This document shows positions 43,272 to 51,721 of a stretch of DNA of 64,000 nucleotides, in pieces. Source of the DNA: Clostridium sp. Lineage in GTDB: Bacteria; Bacillota; Clostridia; Clostridiales; Clostridiaceae. The notes under the pieces were generated by a model. It was given only the letters and a program-made list of their open reading frames with translations, was not told the DNA's origin and ran no database searches. Where the stretch lies: the NCBI RefSeq assembly GCF_018372875.1, contig NZ_JAHAIF010000008.1:1-64000 (forward strand), written 5' to 3'. Each line of letters opens with the position of its first letter. The first letter of the stretch is position 1. A program made the translations under genes and the position numbers.

Positions 43272-43290
43272 ACTGTTTGATATACAACAA
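43272..43290. promoter_or_regulatory. Candidate MarR operator upstream of marR
   Basis: tgtttgatatacaaca (43274-43289) has the same half-sites and centre as the operator at 42753. It lies inside the spacer of a TTGTTG/TATGCT promoter on the minus strand, so repression would be autoregulatory. Confidence 0.6.
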
Positions 43291-43386
43291 TTATAGTGAA
43301 AAAACTTTTAATAATCAATAAAAATTATATATTATTATATAGAATATTGTTAACACCTTTATGTTATAATTTACCTAAATAGTTAA

Positions 43387-43710
43387 TTAAAGTGGGGTAA
43401 AATATTTTGGCTTTCAGTAGTAATAACTGCAGTGGGGATGGTTGCTGCTTTTCTTCTTAGTTCTTCATTAAAAAGGATTTTTCCTAATGTTAATGATGGA
43501 ATGATTGGGCTTACAAGAAACAATCTGTTTCGGTTAATACTCTTTGCTATGTCAACAATTATATTTCCTCCTATAGCAGAGGAAGTCTTTTATAGAAAAG
43601 CAATGATAAAATTTGATACAAAAGGAATTTTGATTTTGACATCATTTGTGGGAATGATTTTGTATGCCTTAGAGCATTCACTATCATGGCTAGGAATTTT
43701 AGAAACATGA
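43387..43710 (+). pseudogene. CPBP-family intramembrane protease fragment
   Basis: The frame is open from 43387 without an ATG at its left edge. It encodes LSVVITAVGMVAAFLLSSSL, then the CPBP motif EEVFYRKAM (EExxxR) and an ALEHSLSW segment carrying the second-motif His, before a stop at 43708-43710. A normal CPBP protease has about 200-300 residues with eight helices. The 5' part and the 3' part are missing, so it is probably inactive. The frame stops 4 bases before the next open frame, suggesting one broken fusion gene. Confidence 0.6.
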
Positions 43711-43714
43711 AATT

Positions 43715-44269
43715 ATGCTACTAAAGAATCCGATATATGTTGATTTTTCAAGTGAAATATTAAATTTTGGTTATAATTTAGAAGCTACTAGTATCTATAT
43801 TGAATTAGAGGATAGTAGCATGTATTCAGTTCAATATTTTAATTGGAAAGATGGTAAAGCTTATTGGAGAGATAATTTTTCTGTAAGCTGTAGCGAAGTA
43901 TTAAAATTAATAAGTGGAAGGTTGTTATATGAGGAAAAAGGGATAGAAAAAATAGCTTTAATACCTAAACTAAAAAATGAATTATTTACATCAAATGATT
44001 GGTTTGGTAACCTACTTGAAAGTTGGACAATTACTGGAAGTGTAAATTATCCTTTTGGTTCAACTAAACAACGTGGATATGTTTTTTATAAATTGGATTT
44101 AAAAGAAGATGTTTGTTTTGGTGGAAATATATTTAATTATGAACATTATATTCTACCATTTAGAGTTCCCTATTCTGAGACAGAGGCAACTAACAATTTA
44201 TTTAATGAAAACTTAAGACAACACTATACAAATTTTAAAACTAAAGTCTATAGAGAAACTAATGAGTAA
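43715..44269 (+). CDS. Protein homologous to the C-terminal domain of the 12.98-kb gene
   Basis: A 184-residue domain with the same sequence order as residues about 310-476 of the protein at 12982-14412: NLEATSIYIE, YFNWKDGKAYW, LISGRLLYE, NDWFG, SVNYPFGSTKQRGYVFYKL, FRVPYSETEA and LRQH. It has no Shine-Dalgarno site and follows a broken CPBP membrane segment, so it is most likely the 3' half of a decayed membrane-fusion gene. It could still be expressed. The domain is unknown to me. Confidence 0.55.
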   Translation: MLLKNPIYVDFSSEILNFGYNLEATSIYIELEDSSMYSVQYFNWKDGKAYWRDNFSVSCSEVLKLISGRLLYEEKGIEKIALIPKLKNELFTSNDWFGNLLESWTITGSVNYPFGSTKQRGYVFYKLDLKEDVCFGGNIFNYEHYILPFRVPYSETEATNNLFNENLRQHYTNFKTKVYRETNE

Positions 44270-44362
44270 AGGCTAAGTGATAATATATGAAAATATGCTA
44301 TTAGCCTATGAAGATAAATTAATTTGGATTAAAAATGTTAAGGAGTTGAAGGTGATATTATA

Positions 44363-45181
44363 ATGACAGAGGAAATCTTTAATAGAATACAATCAAAACT
44401 TAGTAAATTTAAATTTTCTTCTATGAATTATATAGATTATGAGGATATATGTAATTATGAAGTTAAGGTGGAAAATGACAATATAATTTTAATATATGGA
44501 TTTAATTATGAAGGTAAAGTAAATGAATATCACTGGGCAACAAATTCAGTAGAGTATCTAATAGATCGTTTAAAACATAAGAAAGAGTTTTTAGTAACTT
44601 TTATACCTCATGAATGGGTTTCAAAGCTAGAGGAGGGAGGGCTAATAATTAGAAATGCTTGGCATGACTACTTTAAGTATAGTCTTAATGAAATAGAGCC
44701 TTCAGATGATTTTGAATTTTTAACCATAGAAGAGTGTGAAGAAGCTTCAAAAGTAACTATGATGTGCAAAAATCAAAGTAGGGGTTTTACTGGTCAAACA
44801 TCTAAATGGATGAAGGAATGGATTAGTAATACTGAGGACTCTGGGAGTAATTCAGGAACAAGAAATAATGGAATAATAATTGAGAGAGATATTAATAATG
44901 AAATAATAGGTCTTATATGTGTTGCTACATATGGACATGAAAGCAAAAAAGGATCAATACTTTGGATTAGAGAGGTTGCAGTTATTCCTAAGTTTCAAAA
45001 TATGGGAATAGGTAGAAAGCTTATACTTAAAGCTCTTGCATATGGTAAGAAGTATAATGCTGCTAGAGCCTTCCTTGCTGCTGATGAATGTAATTATCCT
45101 GGAATTCATTTGTATACAGACATTGGTTTTGTACCTAGTGAAGAAAAAAGTCAAATAGATATGATTAAGAGGGAAAATTAA
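44363..45181 (+). CDS. GNAT N-acetyltransferase, 272 aa
   Basis: A 272-residue protein. Residues 1-125 form a poorly recognisable N-terminal domain (possibly a degenerate GNAT fold). The second half is a clear GNAT domain with acetyl-CoA loop EVAVIPKFQNMGIGRKLI (R/Q-x-x-G-x-G/A; about 207-224) and ADECNYPGIHLYTDIGF. It acetylates an unknown small molecule or peptide. Start ATG 44363 follows gaaggtgat. A bidirectional terminator follows. Confidence 0.85.
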   Translation: MTEEIFNRIQSKLSKFKFSSMNYIDYEDICNYEVKVENDNIILIYGFNYEGKVNEYHWATNSVEYLIDRLKHKKEFLVTFIPHEWVSKLEEGGLIIRNAWHDYFKYSLNEIEPSDDFEFLTIEECEEASKVTMMCKNQSRGFTGQTSKWMKEWISNTEDSGSNSGTRNNGIIIERDINNEIIGLICVATYGHESKKGSILWIREVAVIPKFQNMGIGRKLILKALAYGKKYNAARAFLAADECNYPGIHLYTDIGFVPSEEKSQIDMIKREN

Positions 45182-45254
45182 TAAAAAAGATTGGAAAGAG
45201 CATAAATAGGATTTATATAGCAAAAAAATAAAATTTATGAGATAGTACAATTAT

Positions 45255-45291
45255 AAAAAGAGGATCCAATTATTATATTGAATCCTCTTTT
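45255..45291. terminator. Bidirectional terminator
   Basis: Stem aaagaggat.ccaat / attg.aatcctcttt flanked by A and T runs, between the convergent GNAT and hydrolase genes. Confidence 0.8.
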
Positions 45292-45304
45292 ATAATACTA
45301 TTTA

Positions 45305-46267
45305 TTAAATATATTTACTTAGGAATTTAGATATACCATTCCAATACATATCAGGGTTCACTTTACTAGATTTAGCATGTCCTGCCCCTTCAACTACTAG
45401 CTTCTCTTTTGGTGCTGAACAAGCATTATACACTTGCTCTAGCATTGAAAACGGCACAAAATCATCCTTATCTCCATGAATAAAAAGTGTAGGAGTTTTA
45501 GATTTTTTTACTTGTTCTAATGGAGAAGCATCCTTTAACCAATAGCCGGCTCTAAACTTTCCAATTAAACTAGCTGTATGCATCATTGGAAAAGGTGGTA
45601 ATCCAAAAAGTTCATCTAATTGATAAGAGAATTGATCCCAAGCTGATGTATATCCACAATCTTCAATTATAGCTTTAACATTAGAAGGTAAATTCTCACC
45701 AGAAACATTCATTACAGTTGCAGCCCCCATAGATACTCCAAATAAAACTATTTCCGAATCTTTGTCAACATCTATTATATAGTTAATTAGGTCAATTATA
45801 TCTAACCTTTCATCCCAACCCATTCCAATGTAGTCACCTTCGCTCATTCCATGTCCTCTTAAATCTGGTATAAGAACATTATATCCTATGTCATAAAACT
45901 TTTTTCCATAGTTAGACATAAGCTTTCCTTCAGAAGTATAACCATGCACTGTGATAACCCATTTGTTTGAGTTATTCTTTAATAAATAATTATGTAGTTT
46001 AAGCCCATCCTTAGATGTTCTATAAAGAGATTCATAACCACTGTCATTAAGTAACCAAGTTTCAGCGTCAATATTAACTTCACCACTTGTTTCATTTTGA
46101 GATATGGCTTCTGTACTTTCTTCGTCTGATCCAAAAACTATTGATTTATCTGTTGTAGGATCTAAGGCTAAATTATATAAGTAGGTTCCTCCCAAACCTA
46201 GGGCTAGTCCAATTATTACTGTAATTATTATTGCAATACTAATTATTATCTTTTTTATTTTACTCAT
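45305..46267 (-). CDS. Membrane-anchored alpha/beta hydrolase
   Basis: A 320-residue protein. One N-terminal transmembrane segment (about 8-30, IIISIAIIITVIIGLALGLG) is followed by an alpha/beta-hydrolase domain facing outside. Motifs: WVITVHGYTSEG (oxyanion region), DLRGHGMS, nucleophile elbow GVSMGAA with Ser, FIHGDKDDFVP with the acid, and catalytic His in GAGHAKS. It resembles the BAAT/YqkD type of peptidase or esterase. Start ATG 46267 follows aaggag. Substrate unknown. Confidence 0.88.
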   Translation of the reverse strand: MSKIKKIIISIAIIITVIIGLALGLGGTYLYNLALDPTTDKSIVFGSDEESTEAISQNETSGEVNIDAETWLLNDSGYESLYRTSKDGLKLHNYLLKNNSNKWVITVHGYTSEGKLMSNYGKKFYDIGYNVLIPDLRGHGMSEGDYIGMGWDERLDIIDLINYIIDVDKDSEIVLFGVSMGAATVMNVSGENLPSNVKAIIEDCGYTSAWDQFSYQLDELFGLPPFPMMHTASLIGKFRAGYWLKDASPLEQVKKSKTPTLFIHGDKDDFVPFSMLEQVYNACSAPKEKLVVEGAGHAKSSKVNPDMYWNGISKFLSKYI

Positions 46268-46453
46268 TACATTTCTCCTTATTTAAATTTATTAAATTAT
46301 AGCATATTTATTTTGATAGTCAAAGTAAATATTTGCATATATAGGAGGTGAATTGCAGAACAATAAAAATAATAATTAAGAATAAATTAAGTTATGTACT
46401 GTAAATTTAATGGTAAAATATATATGTAATATGCAATTTGTGGGGTGTTAAAA

Positions 46454-46672
46454 TTGAAAGATGCTTTAACGATTATAGCAATATTAATAGCTATAGTTGT
46501 AATAGTGGAATTTATAAAATTATATTTAATTCATATGAAAATTAATAAGACTACAATGGGGGAAAGTGGACTTTATAGAAGGTTTATAAAAAATTTTAAA
46601 CTATTAGTTTTATTTACAATAGTAGGAGCTTTAGTGTTTGTCATCAATTTAATCTCAGAGGGAATCCTCTGA
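46454..46672 (+). CDS. Small two-helix membrane protein
   Basis: A 72-residue protein read from TTG 46454, which has ggggtg 6 bases upstream. GTG 46445 would overlap that site. It has a first helix (DALTIIAILIAIVVIVEFIK), a basic loop (GLYRRFIKNFK) and a second helix (LLVLFTIVGALVFVINLI). The terminator stem overlaps its last codons, so the coding end and transcript end coincide. Function unknown. Confidence 0.65.
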   Translation: MKDALTIIAILIAIVVIVEFIKLYLIHMKINKTTMGESGLYRRFIKNFKLLVLFTIVGALVFVINLISEGIL

Positions 46673-46682
46673 GATTTTAATC
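46651..46682 (+). terminator. Terminator overlapping the end of the small membrane gene
   Basis: Perfect stem aatctcagagg/cctctgagatt with loop gaat, then ttaatctttt. Confidence 0.85.
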
Positions 46683-46709
46683 TTTTATAGGAAAATTTTA
46701 TAAGAGGTG

Positions 46710-46765
46710 TTGACATATATCCAAATATATTATATATTATAATCACAGAATGAAAATCATTCTCA
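46710..46765 (+). promoter_or_regulatory. Promoter with Fur box
   Basis: Consensus TTGACA (46710-46715), 17-base spacer and TATATT (46733-46738), immediately followed by tgaaaatcattctca (46751-46765). That last matches the Fur 7-1-7 consensus TGATAATnATTATCA at all but two positions. No open reading frame of plausible size follows. Confidence 0.6.
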
Positions 46766-46947
46766 ACAAGGTGTAAATTATTAATTAGCTTCATAGTTAA
46801 ATTATTTCACACATGAATCAAGAATATTTATGATTACACCAATAGCATAAATAGAAGCTATAATAAATTTATACATACAAACAAAATTTTTCATCGCGAA
46901 TCTTTTCTCTACAAAAAGAGTACCTTTAAAAGAGGGTACTCTTTTTA
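46745..46947 (+). ncRNA. Candidate iron-regulated small RNA
   Basis: About 200 nt from the predicted start to a strong terminator (agagtacc/ggtactct then five Ts, 46913-46947), without a credible coding frame. Internal structure can be drawn: agcttc (46787) pairs with gaagct (46854), enclosing a hairpin tatttatg/cataaata. The Fur box at its 5' end suggests induction under iron limitation. The RNA itself is inference from signals and no family is recognised. Confidence 0.45.
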
Positions 46948-46965
46948 ACTGTCTAGTAAAGTATA

Positions 46966-47150
46966 AAATTTCAATTAGCTATAAATCAAAGGTATTATTA
47001 AAGTTTAATATTAAAAAATATAAAATAAAGGATAGTAATTTTATATTTTCCTTACCTTAAGTAAGAAGGGAATAGATATTTATTTTTCTGTGACTTGGAG
47101 CTTGCGACGGAACAAGCAAAATAAATATCCTCTACACCTTTTTAACATTC
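46966..47150 (-). repeat. Dispersed structured repeat, copy E (full length)
   Basis: On the minus strand it reads aaaaaggtgtagaggatatt, then tattttgcttgttccgtcgc and aagctccaagtca, identical to copy C over about 50 bases. A diverged arm follows, then ggtaaggaaaatataaaatt, tttatattttttaatat and tttgatttatagctaattga as in copy C. It fills the gap between the candidate RNA terminator and the GNAT gene. Confidence 0.85.
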
Positions 47151-47222
47151 CTATATTTAGTATAGCCAATTGTATGACTTCTATGGTAGCATATGGTTAT
47201 CATAGATAAAAGGGAGAATGTT

Positions 47223-47738
47223 ATGAATATAAAACTTAGACTTATAGAAAAAAATGATAAAGAAGAGTATTGGAAGGCAGGTTTTGAAAATCCAGATGAA
47301 GAAATGCTTCATTATACAGCTACTACAGAAAAAGTTGACTTTAAAATAATTGATAAATTTGTAGATAAGCTTGTTGATGATGAGGAAAGGAGACATTTCT
47401 TAATTATAGGAGATGGTAAAATTATTGGAGAAACTTCATTAATGGACATAGATTTTGAGAGTAGAATCTGTGGCTTTAGAATAGCTCTATTTAATAAAAA
47501 GTATTTTGGTATGGGGATAGGGTATAGGGCAGTATATGAAACTATAAAATATGCTTTTGAAGAATTAAAGCTTCATAGAGTTGAATTAGAGGTATTTGAT
47601 TATAATAAAAGAGCTAAGAGGACTTATGAGAAGGTTGGTTTTAAAGAGGAAGGACGTCAAAGAGATGGATTATTCTTTAAAAATGAATACCACGATGTTA
47701 TTTTAATGTCTATTTTAGAGGGAGAATTCATAGCTTAA
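47223..47738 (+). CDS. GNAT acetyltransferase (RimJ/SpeG-like)
   Basis: A 171-residue GNAT protein. It opens LRLIEKNDKEEYWKAGFENP, typical of the RimJ/RimL/SpeG subgroup, and has strands HFLIIGDGKIIGETSLMDID. The acetyl-CoA motif reads NKKYFGMGIGYRAVYETIKY, followed by HRVELEVFDYNKRAKRTYEKVGF. The acceptor may be a polyamine or a ribosomal protein, not determinable here. ATG 47223 follows aaagggaga, so upstream ATG 47193 is rejected. Confidence 0.88.
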   Translation: MNIKLRLIEKNDKEEYWKAGFENPDEEMLHYTATTEKVDFKIIDKFVDKLVDDEERRHFLIIGDGKIIGETSLMDIDFESRICGFRIALFNKKYFGMGIGYRAVYETIKYAFEELKLHRVELEVFDYNKRAKRTYEKVGFKEEGRQRDGLFFKNEYHDVILMSILEGEFIA

Positions 47739-47822
47739 GGAATAAGTAAGAAATAAAATATTAAAAAGTAATTTTTTCATCCTAAAATAGTAATAAATAA
47801 ATTGATATAAGGGGCAATAAGG

Positions 47823-48628
47823 GTGAAAATTAAGTTTATTTTACCTGCACTTGAAGAAGCTAAAAGTCCATACTGGAGGCCAATAAAGTATTCTTTATTT
47901 CCTCCACTTGGATTAGCTACGCTTGCTTCTTTTTGCGGTGAAGAAGATGAAATAGAAATAGTAGATGAACATATTGAAATTCTAAAGTTAGATGATTTTC
48001 CAGATTTAGTTTGCATTGAAACATATATTACTAACTCATATAGGGCATATGAAATAGCAGACCATTATAGAAATAAAGGGGTAACTGTGGCATTAGGAGG
48101 ACTACATGCAACTTCATTGCCATATGAAGCTAAAAAGCATTGTGATGTGGTTTTAATAGGACTTATGAAATAGGAATAATGATAAATGGAAGCTTTATAT
48201 TTGGACTTGATGATGATAAAAATGACGTTTTTGCTAGAACAACAGAATGGGCAATAGATAATGGAATAACAACAGTAACAAATCATATTCTAACTCCATA
48301 TCCAGGAACTCCAATTTTTGAAGAAATGAAAAAATCTAATAGGATAATTACAGAAGATTGGAGAAAGTATGATACAAGACATTTAACGTTTAATCATCCC
48401 AATATAACAAAAGAGGAAATGGAAAAAGGATATAAGGAAGCTTATAAAGAATTCTATAAATGGAGTAACATATTTAAGGACTCAAAAAATCATGAAGAAT
48501 TAAAAATGAAACTAAAGCATTTTACATATGCAGGAGCATGGAAGAAGTTTGAGCCAGTATGGAACTTTTTGATAAAAACAGATATGTTACCAAAGGCTAG
48601 AAGAGTACTTGTTAACACTTTAAAATAA
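47823..48628 (+). pseudogene. B12-binding radical SAM gene with its catalytic core deleted
   Basis: The first frame (47823-48173) encodes a B12-binding-type domain, FILPALEEAKSPYWRPIKYS through VALGGLHATSLPYEAK and DVVLIG. It then goes out of frame and stops. The second frame (48179-48628) resumes at IMINGSFIFGLDDDKNDVF, the C-terminal end of the radical SAM barrel, followed by PYPGTPIFEEMK and the C-terminal helical part. The CxxxCxxC cluster-binding core, about 180 residues, is gone. The short repeat ataggа-type sequence (ataggac..ataggaa) flanks the junction. The product is certainly inactive as a radical SAM enzyme. Confidence 0.82.
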
Positions 48629-48652
48629 ATTTAAATATGAAGGATGAAGTTT

Positions 48653-49282
48653 ATGAAGAGATACAAATGTGTAATATTTGATTTAGATGGTACAGTGTTA
48701 AATACAGAACGAATGAATATGATACCTTTACAAAGGTTAGTAAAAGAAGAGTTAAATATTTTTATTCCTTATAATGACCTACTTAAATATATGGCTTATC
48801 CAGGAATAAAGACAATAGAAGAATTAGGATTTAAGGATATTGAAAAATCCTATGCTAAATGGGTAGAATATGTAAATAGCTTTGAAGAAGGAGCAACACT
48901 TTATGAAGGTTTTAATAAACTTATTCCTAGATTAAACGAATTAGGAATTAAATGTGCAATTGCAAGTTCAAAAATGAAAAAACAGTATGAAATAGATTTT
49001 TCTCCAACAGGTCTTGAAGAATATATTTCGTGTACAGTACTTGCGGAAGATACAGAACGACATAAACCTTATCCAGATCCACTGCTTAAGGTTTGTGATA
49101 CATTAGATCTAAATGGTGAAGAATGCATATATATGGGGGATACATTATCAGATTATAAAGCAACTAAAGCAGCAAATATGGATTTTGCCCTAGCTAAATG
49201 GGGAGCAGCATCAATTGATGGAATTCAAGGAGATTATCTTTTAGATACCCCATTAGATTTATTAAAATACATATTAATATAA
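48653..49282 (+). CDS. HAD-family hydrolase (beta-phosphoglucomutase/phosphatase-like)
   Basis: A 209-residue HAD subfamily IA hydrolase. Motif I FDLDGTVLNTE supplies the nucleophile Asp9 and Asp11. A helical cap follows, then motif II CAIASSK, motif III Lys in HKPYPDP and motif IV YMGDTLSDY. It dephosphorylates an unknown small substrate. ATG 48653 is spaced correctly from aaggatgaag, so ATG 48644 is too close to it. It follows the broken radical SAM gene by 24 bases. Confidence 0.85.
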   Translation: MKRYKCVIFDLDGTVLNTERMNMIPLQRLVKEELNIFIPYNDLLKYMAYPGIKTIEELGFKDIEKSYAKWVEYVNSFEEGATLYEGFNKLIPRLNELGIKCAIASSKMKKQYEIDFSPTGLEEYISCTVLAEDTERHKPYPDPLLKVCDTLDLNGEECIYMGDTLSDYKATKAANMDFALAKWGAASIDGIQGDYLLDTPLDLLKYILI

Positions 49283-49300
49283 AAAGATTGAATAATATAG

Positions 49301-49331
49301 TTGACTATGCCCTTAGGGAGTACTCTATTAT
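49301..49331 (+). promoter_or_regulatory. MerR-type promoter with 19-bp spacer
   Basis: TTGACT (49301-49306), a 19-base spacer and TATTAT (49326-49331). The spacer holds a dyad centred on ccctTaggg. An over-long spacer with a dyad is the hallmark of promoters switched on by MerR-family regulators, here directly upstream of a merR-type gene, so autoregulation is expected. Confidence 0.75.
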
Positions 49332-49351
49332 GTATCTTAAGAGGTGAGTAT

Positions 49352-50275
49352 ATGTTAATTAATGAGGTATGTAAAAGCACTGGTTTAACTAAAAAAGCTA
49401 TTTTATATTATGAAAAGGAAAAGTTTATAACCCCAAGTAAGCTTAGCAATGGATATAGGGATTATAGCAATGAAGATATAAAGATATTACAAGAGATATC
49501 ATTATATAGAAAGCTAGATATTTCAGTAAAGGACATTATGACTATATTAAAGTCTAATGACAAAAAAGATATACTAAATAAAATAGTACTAGAGAAAGAG
49601 CAAAAAGAGATCAGGCTAAAAATAGATAAGATTTATCTGGAAAGATTAATAGAGGGAGATATGTCAATTAATGAAATATCCAAGTTAAATGATGAAATAA
49701 TTCAAGAGGAAAAAAAGAGTGGGGAATTTATAAAGCGTGAGCTAAAAAGAGCTTTCCCAAAGGAATTTGGAGAATATATGGCATATCATTTTTCACCATA
49801 CTTAAACGAACCATTAGATACTATAGAAAAAATTAAAGCATGGCATAATATAGTTGATTTTCTAGATAATATACCACAATTTAAAATACCTAAGTTCATA
49901 CAAATGGGGCTAGAAAATTCCAGTGATGAAATTAGAAAGAAAACATACGAAGCTACAAAAAGTAAGATGGAGGCATTATTAGAAGCCCAAGGAGAAGAAC
50001 TAGAAGAGTATAAGAAAGAGCTATTAGGATACGTAGATAAACAAAAAGAATGGTCACTTTTACCATCTTTGAATCCATTTTTTAATTTCAAGAAAAAACT
50101 TATGAACTTCTACAAAGAAAGTGGATATTATGAAGTATTTATTCCTAATATGAAGGTGTTAAGTAAGGAATATAGAGAATATAGCGAAAAGCTTAACCTT
50201 ATAAATGATAAGTTATCTAAAGAACTAGGAATAAAATATGATGAAAACTATAAAATAATTAGAGTTGATGAATAA
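49352..50275 (+). CDS. MerR-family transcriptional regulator with large effector domain
   Basis: A 307-residue regulator. The N-terminal MerR helix-turn-helix (LINEVCKSTGLTKKAILYYE, then GYRDYSNEDIKILQEISLYR) is followed by a coiled-coil dimer helix (about 75-125). A C-terminal helical domain of about 180 residues has no recognised ligand fold. ATG 49352 with gaggtga is the start. An open frame from ATG 49301 would run through the promoter itself. Likely activates its own transcript and perhaps a distant target in response to an unknown ligand. Confidence 0.87.
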   Translation: MLINEVCKSTGLTKKAILYYEKEKFITPSKLSNGYRDYSNEDIKILQEISLYRKLDISVKDIMTILKSNDKKDILNKIVLEKEQKEIRLKIDKIYLERLIEGDMSINEISKLNDEIIQEEKKSGEFIKRELKRAFPKEFGEYMAYHFSPYLNEPLDTIEKIKAWHNIVDFLDNIPQFKIPKFIQMGLENSSDEIRKKTYEATKSKMEALLEAQGEELEEYKKELLGYVDKQKEWSLLPSLNPFFNFKKKLMNFYKESGYYEVFIPNMKVLSKEYREYSEKLNLINDKLSKELGIKYDENYKIIRVDE

Positions 50276-50314
50276 AAGGAGTAAACACTGATGATAACAG
50301 TGTTTACTCCTTCT
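50276..50314. terminator. Bidirectional terminator
   Basis: Perfect 13-bp stem ggagtaaacactg/cagtgtttactcc with loop atgataa, between the convergent merR and hydrogenase-like genes. Confidence 0.85.
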
Positions 50315-51662
50315 AAAATTCTCTTTCAAATAATTGAATTTTATCTTTATCTTCAAAGTCCTTTAAAGACTCTATTCCTAATCTACCTAACACATCATCC
50401 AAGGTATCAGAGTGAACAGGCACTTGAATTGCAGATTCCTTAGCAAAATTATCTACAGATTCCTTTCCTCTAGCAATAGGAACATTAGCTTTAGGGCCAC
50501 CAACACATCCACCAACACAACCCATTCCTTCAAGGAAGCTAGCATTTATTTCTCCATTTAAGGCAGAATTTAAAATCTTCTTACATTCAACTACACCATT
50601 TGCTTGAATAGCTTTAAAATTCTTTATTTGGTCAGGATATAGTTCCTTTAGTACATCATGTACAGCTATTGATACCCCACCAGTCCTTGCATATAATCTA
50701 CCACCCTTAGATGCATATTCCTTAGTTGGTACTCCTTCTAAATCTCTTGGCCTTATGTCCATAGCATTAAAAATCTCATCAACCTCTTGGAAAGTAAGTA
50801 CAAAATCTATAGCACCAGCCACATCCTTTTCTTTAGCTTCAGCTTTTTTAGCAATACAAGGACCAACAAAAACAACCTTGGCCTCAGGATTTAATTTCTT
50901 AATAATTCTACCTGCTGCAACCATTGGGGAAACAGAAGGAGAAAGATCATCAATTAATTCATTATATACTTTTTTAAGCATTCCAACCCACATAGGGCAA
51001 CAACAGGATGTAATCATTAAATCATTAGGACTCTTTACATGTTTATTAAATTCAACAGCTTCTTTGATACTTAGAATATCTGCTGCAAAAGCTACCTCTA
51101 CCATATCCGTAAAGCCCATTTGAATAAAGGCAGCTCTTAGTTGATCCATTGTTACATCGTCACCAAATTGACCACTTATAGCAGGGGCAACAGCTGCAAT
51201 AACAGTTTTATTATTTTTTATTAAGTCTATTATTGGGATATACTGAACCTTATCTAATATTCTTCCAGATTTACATGAATCTACACATATGCCACAACCT
51301 AAACACTTATCCCCATCTATTTCTGTACTTCCTTTTTCATTATCAAAATATATTGCATCAAAAGGACAGGCTCTTTGACAGTTATATTTATTATCATCAC
51401 CCTTGCAAGAATCGTCACTACAACATTGAAGTTTTTCTACAACCTTTTTTTGAACTGTATAATGGGTAATAGCTTTCTTTAAGTTATATAAATAGTTGTT
51501 GTCAAATTCTATTTTTACTCCACAAAGAGAAGTTATAATTTCAAATGTTTCCTGTGGAGATGATTCATGACAAGTAATAATTCTGTTTAAAGTTTTGTCA
51601 AAATCACCTTCATAATAAGATTTAACTAATGTATCAAATAAATCATTATATTTATTATGCAT
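50313..51662 (-). CDS. [FeFe]-hydrogenase-like iron-sulfur protein
   Basis: A 449-residue protein. A helical N-terminal region is followed by ferredoxin-like cluster motifs (CQRACPFDAI and CLGCGICVDSCKSG) and an H-cluster domain. The three signature loops are TSCCCPMW, GPCIAKKAEA and EGMGCVGGCVGG, all with the cluster cysteines. Gly replaces the usual Met in the second loop and the third lacks the common ACPGG form. That resembles group B (CpIII-type) enzymes rather than the bidirectional group A. It may make or sense hydrogen. ATG 51662 follows aggaggg. Confidence 0.87.
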   Translation of the reverse strand: MHNKYNDLFDTLVKSYYEGDFDKTLNRIITCHESSPQETFEIITSLCGVKIEFDNNYLYNLKKAITHYTVQKKVVEKLQCCSDDSCKGDDNKYNCQRACPFDAIYFDNEKGSTEIDGDKCLGCGICVDSCKSGRILDKVQYIPIIDLIKNNKTVIAAVAPAISGQFGDDVTMDQLRAAFIQMGFTDMVEVAFAADILSIKEAVEFNKHVKSPNDLMITSCCCPMWVGMLKKVYNELIDDLSPSVSPMVAAGRIIKKLNPEAKVVFVGPCIAKKAEAKEKDVAGAIDFVLTFQEVDEIFNAMDIRPRDLEGVPTKEYASKGGRLYARTGGVSIAVHDVLKELYPDQIKNFKAIQANGVVECKKILNSALNGEINASFLEGMGCVGGCVGGPKANVPIARGKESVDNFAKESAIQVPVHSDTLDDVLGRLGIESLKDFEDKDKIQLFEREF

Positions 51663-51721
51663 AATACCCTCCTACTGGAAATTTATAAATTAGTATATGT
51701 AAAAATACAATATTTATTCAA

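Noticed and set aside
49301-49351. N-terminal extension of the MerR regulator
   Set aside because: The extra codons are the promoter with its 19-bp spacer. The MerR family starts at the helix-turn-helix, and ATG 49352 has a good ribosome site.
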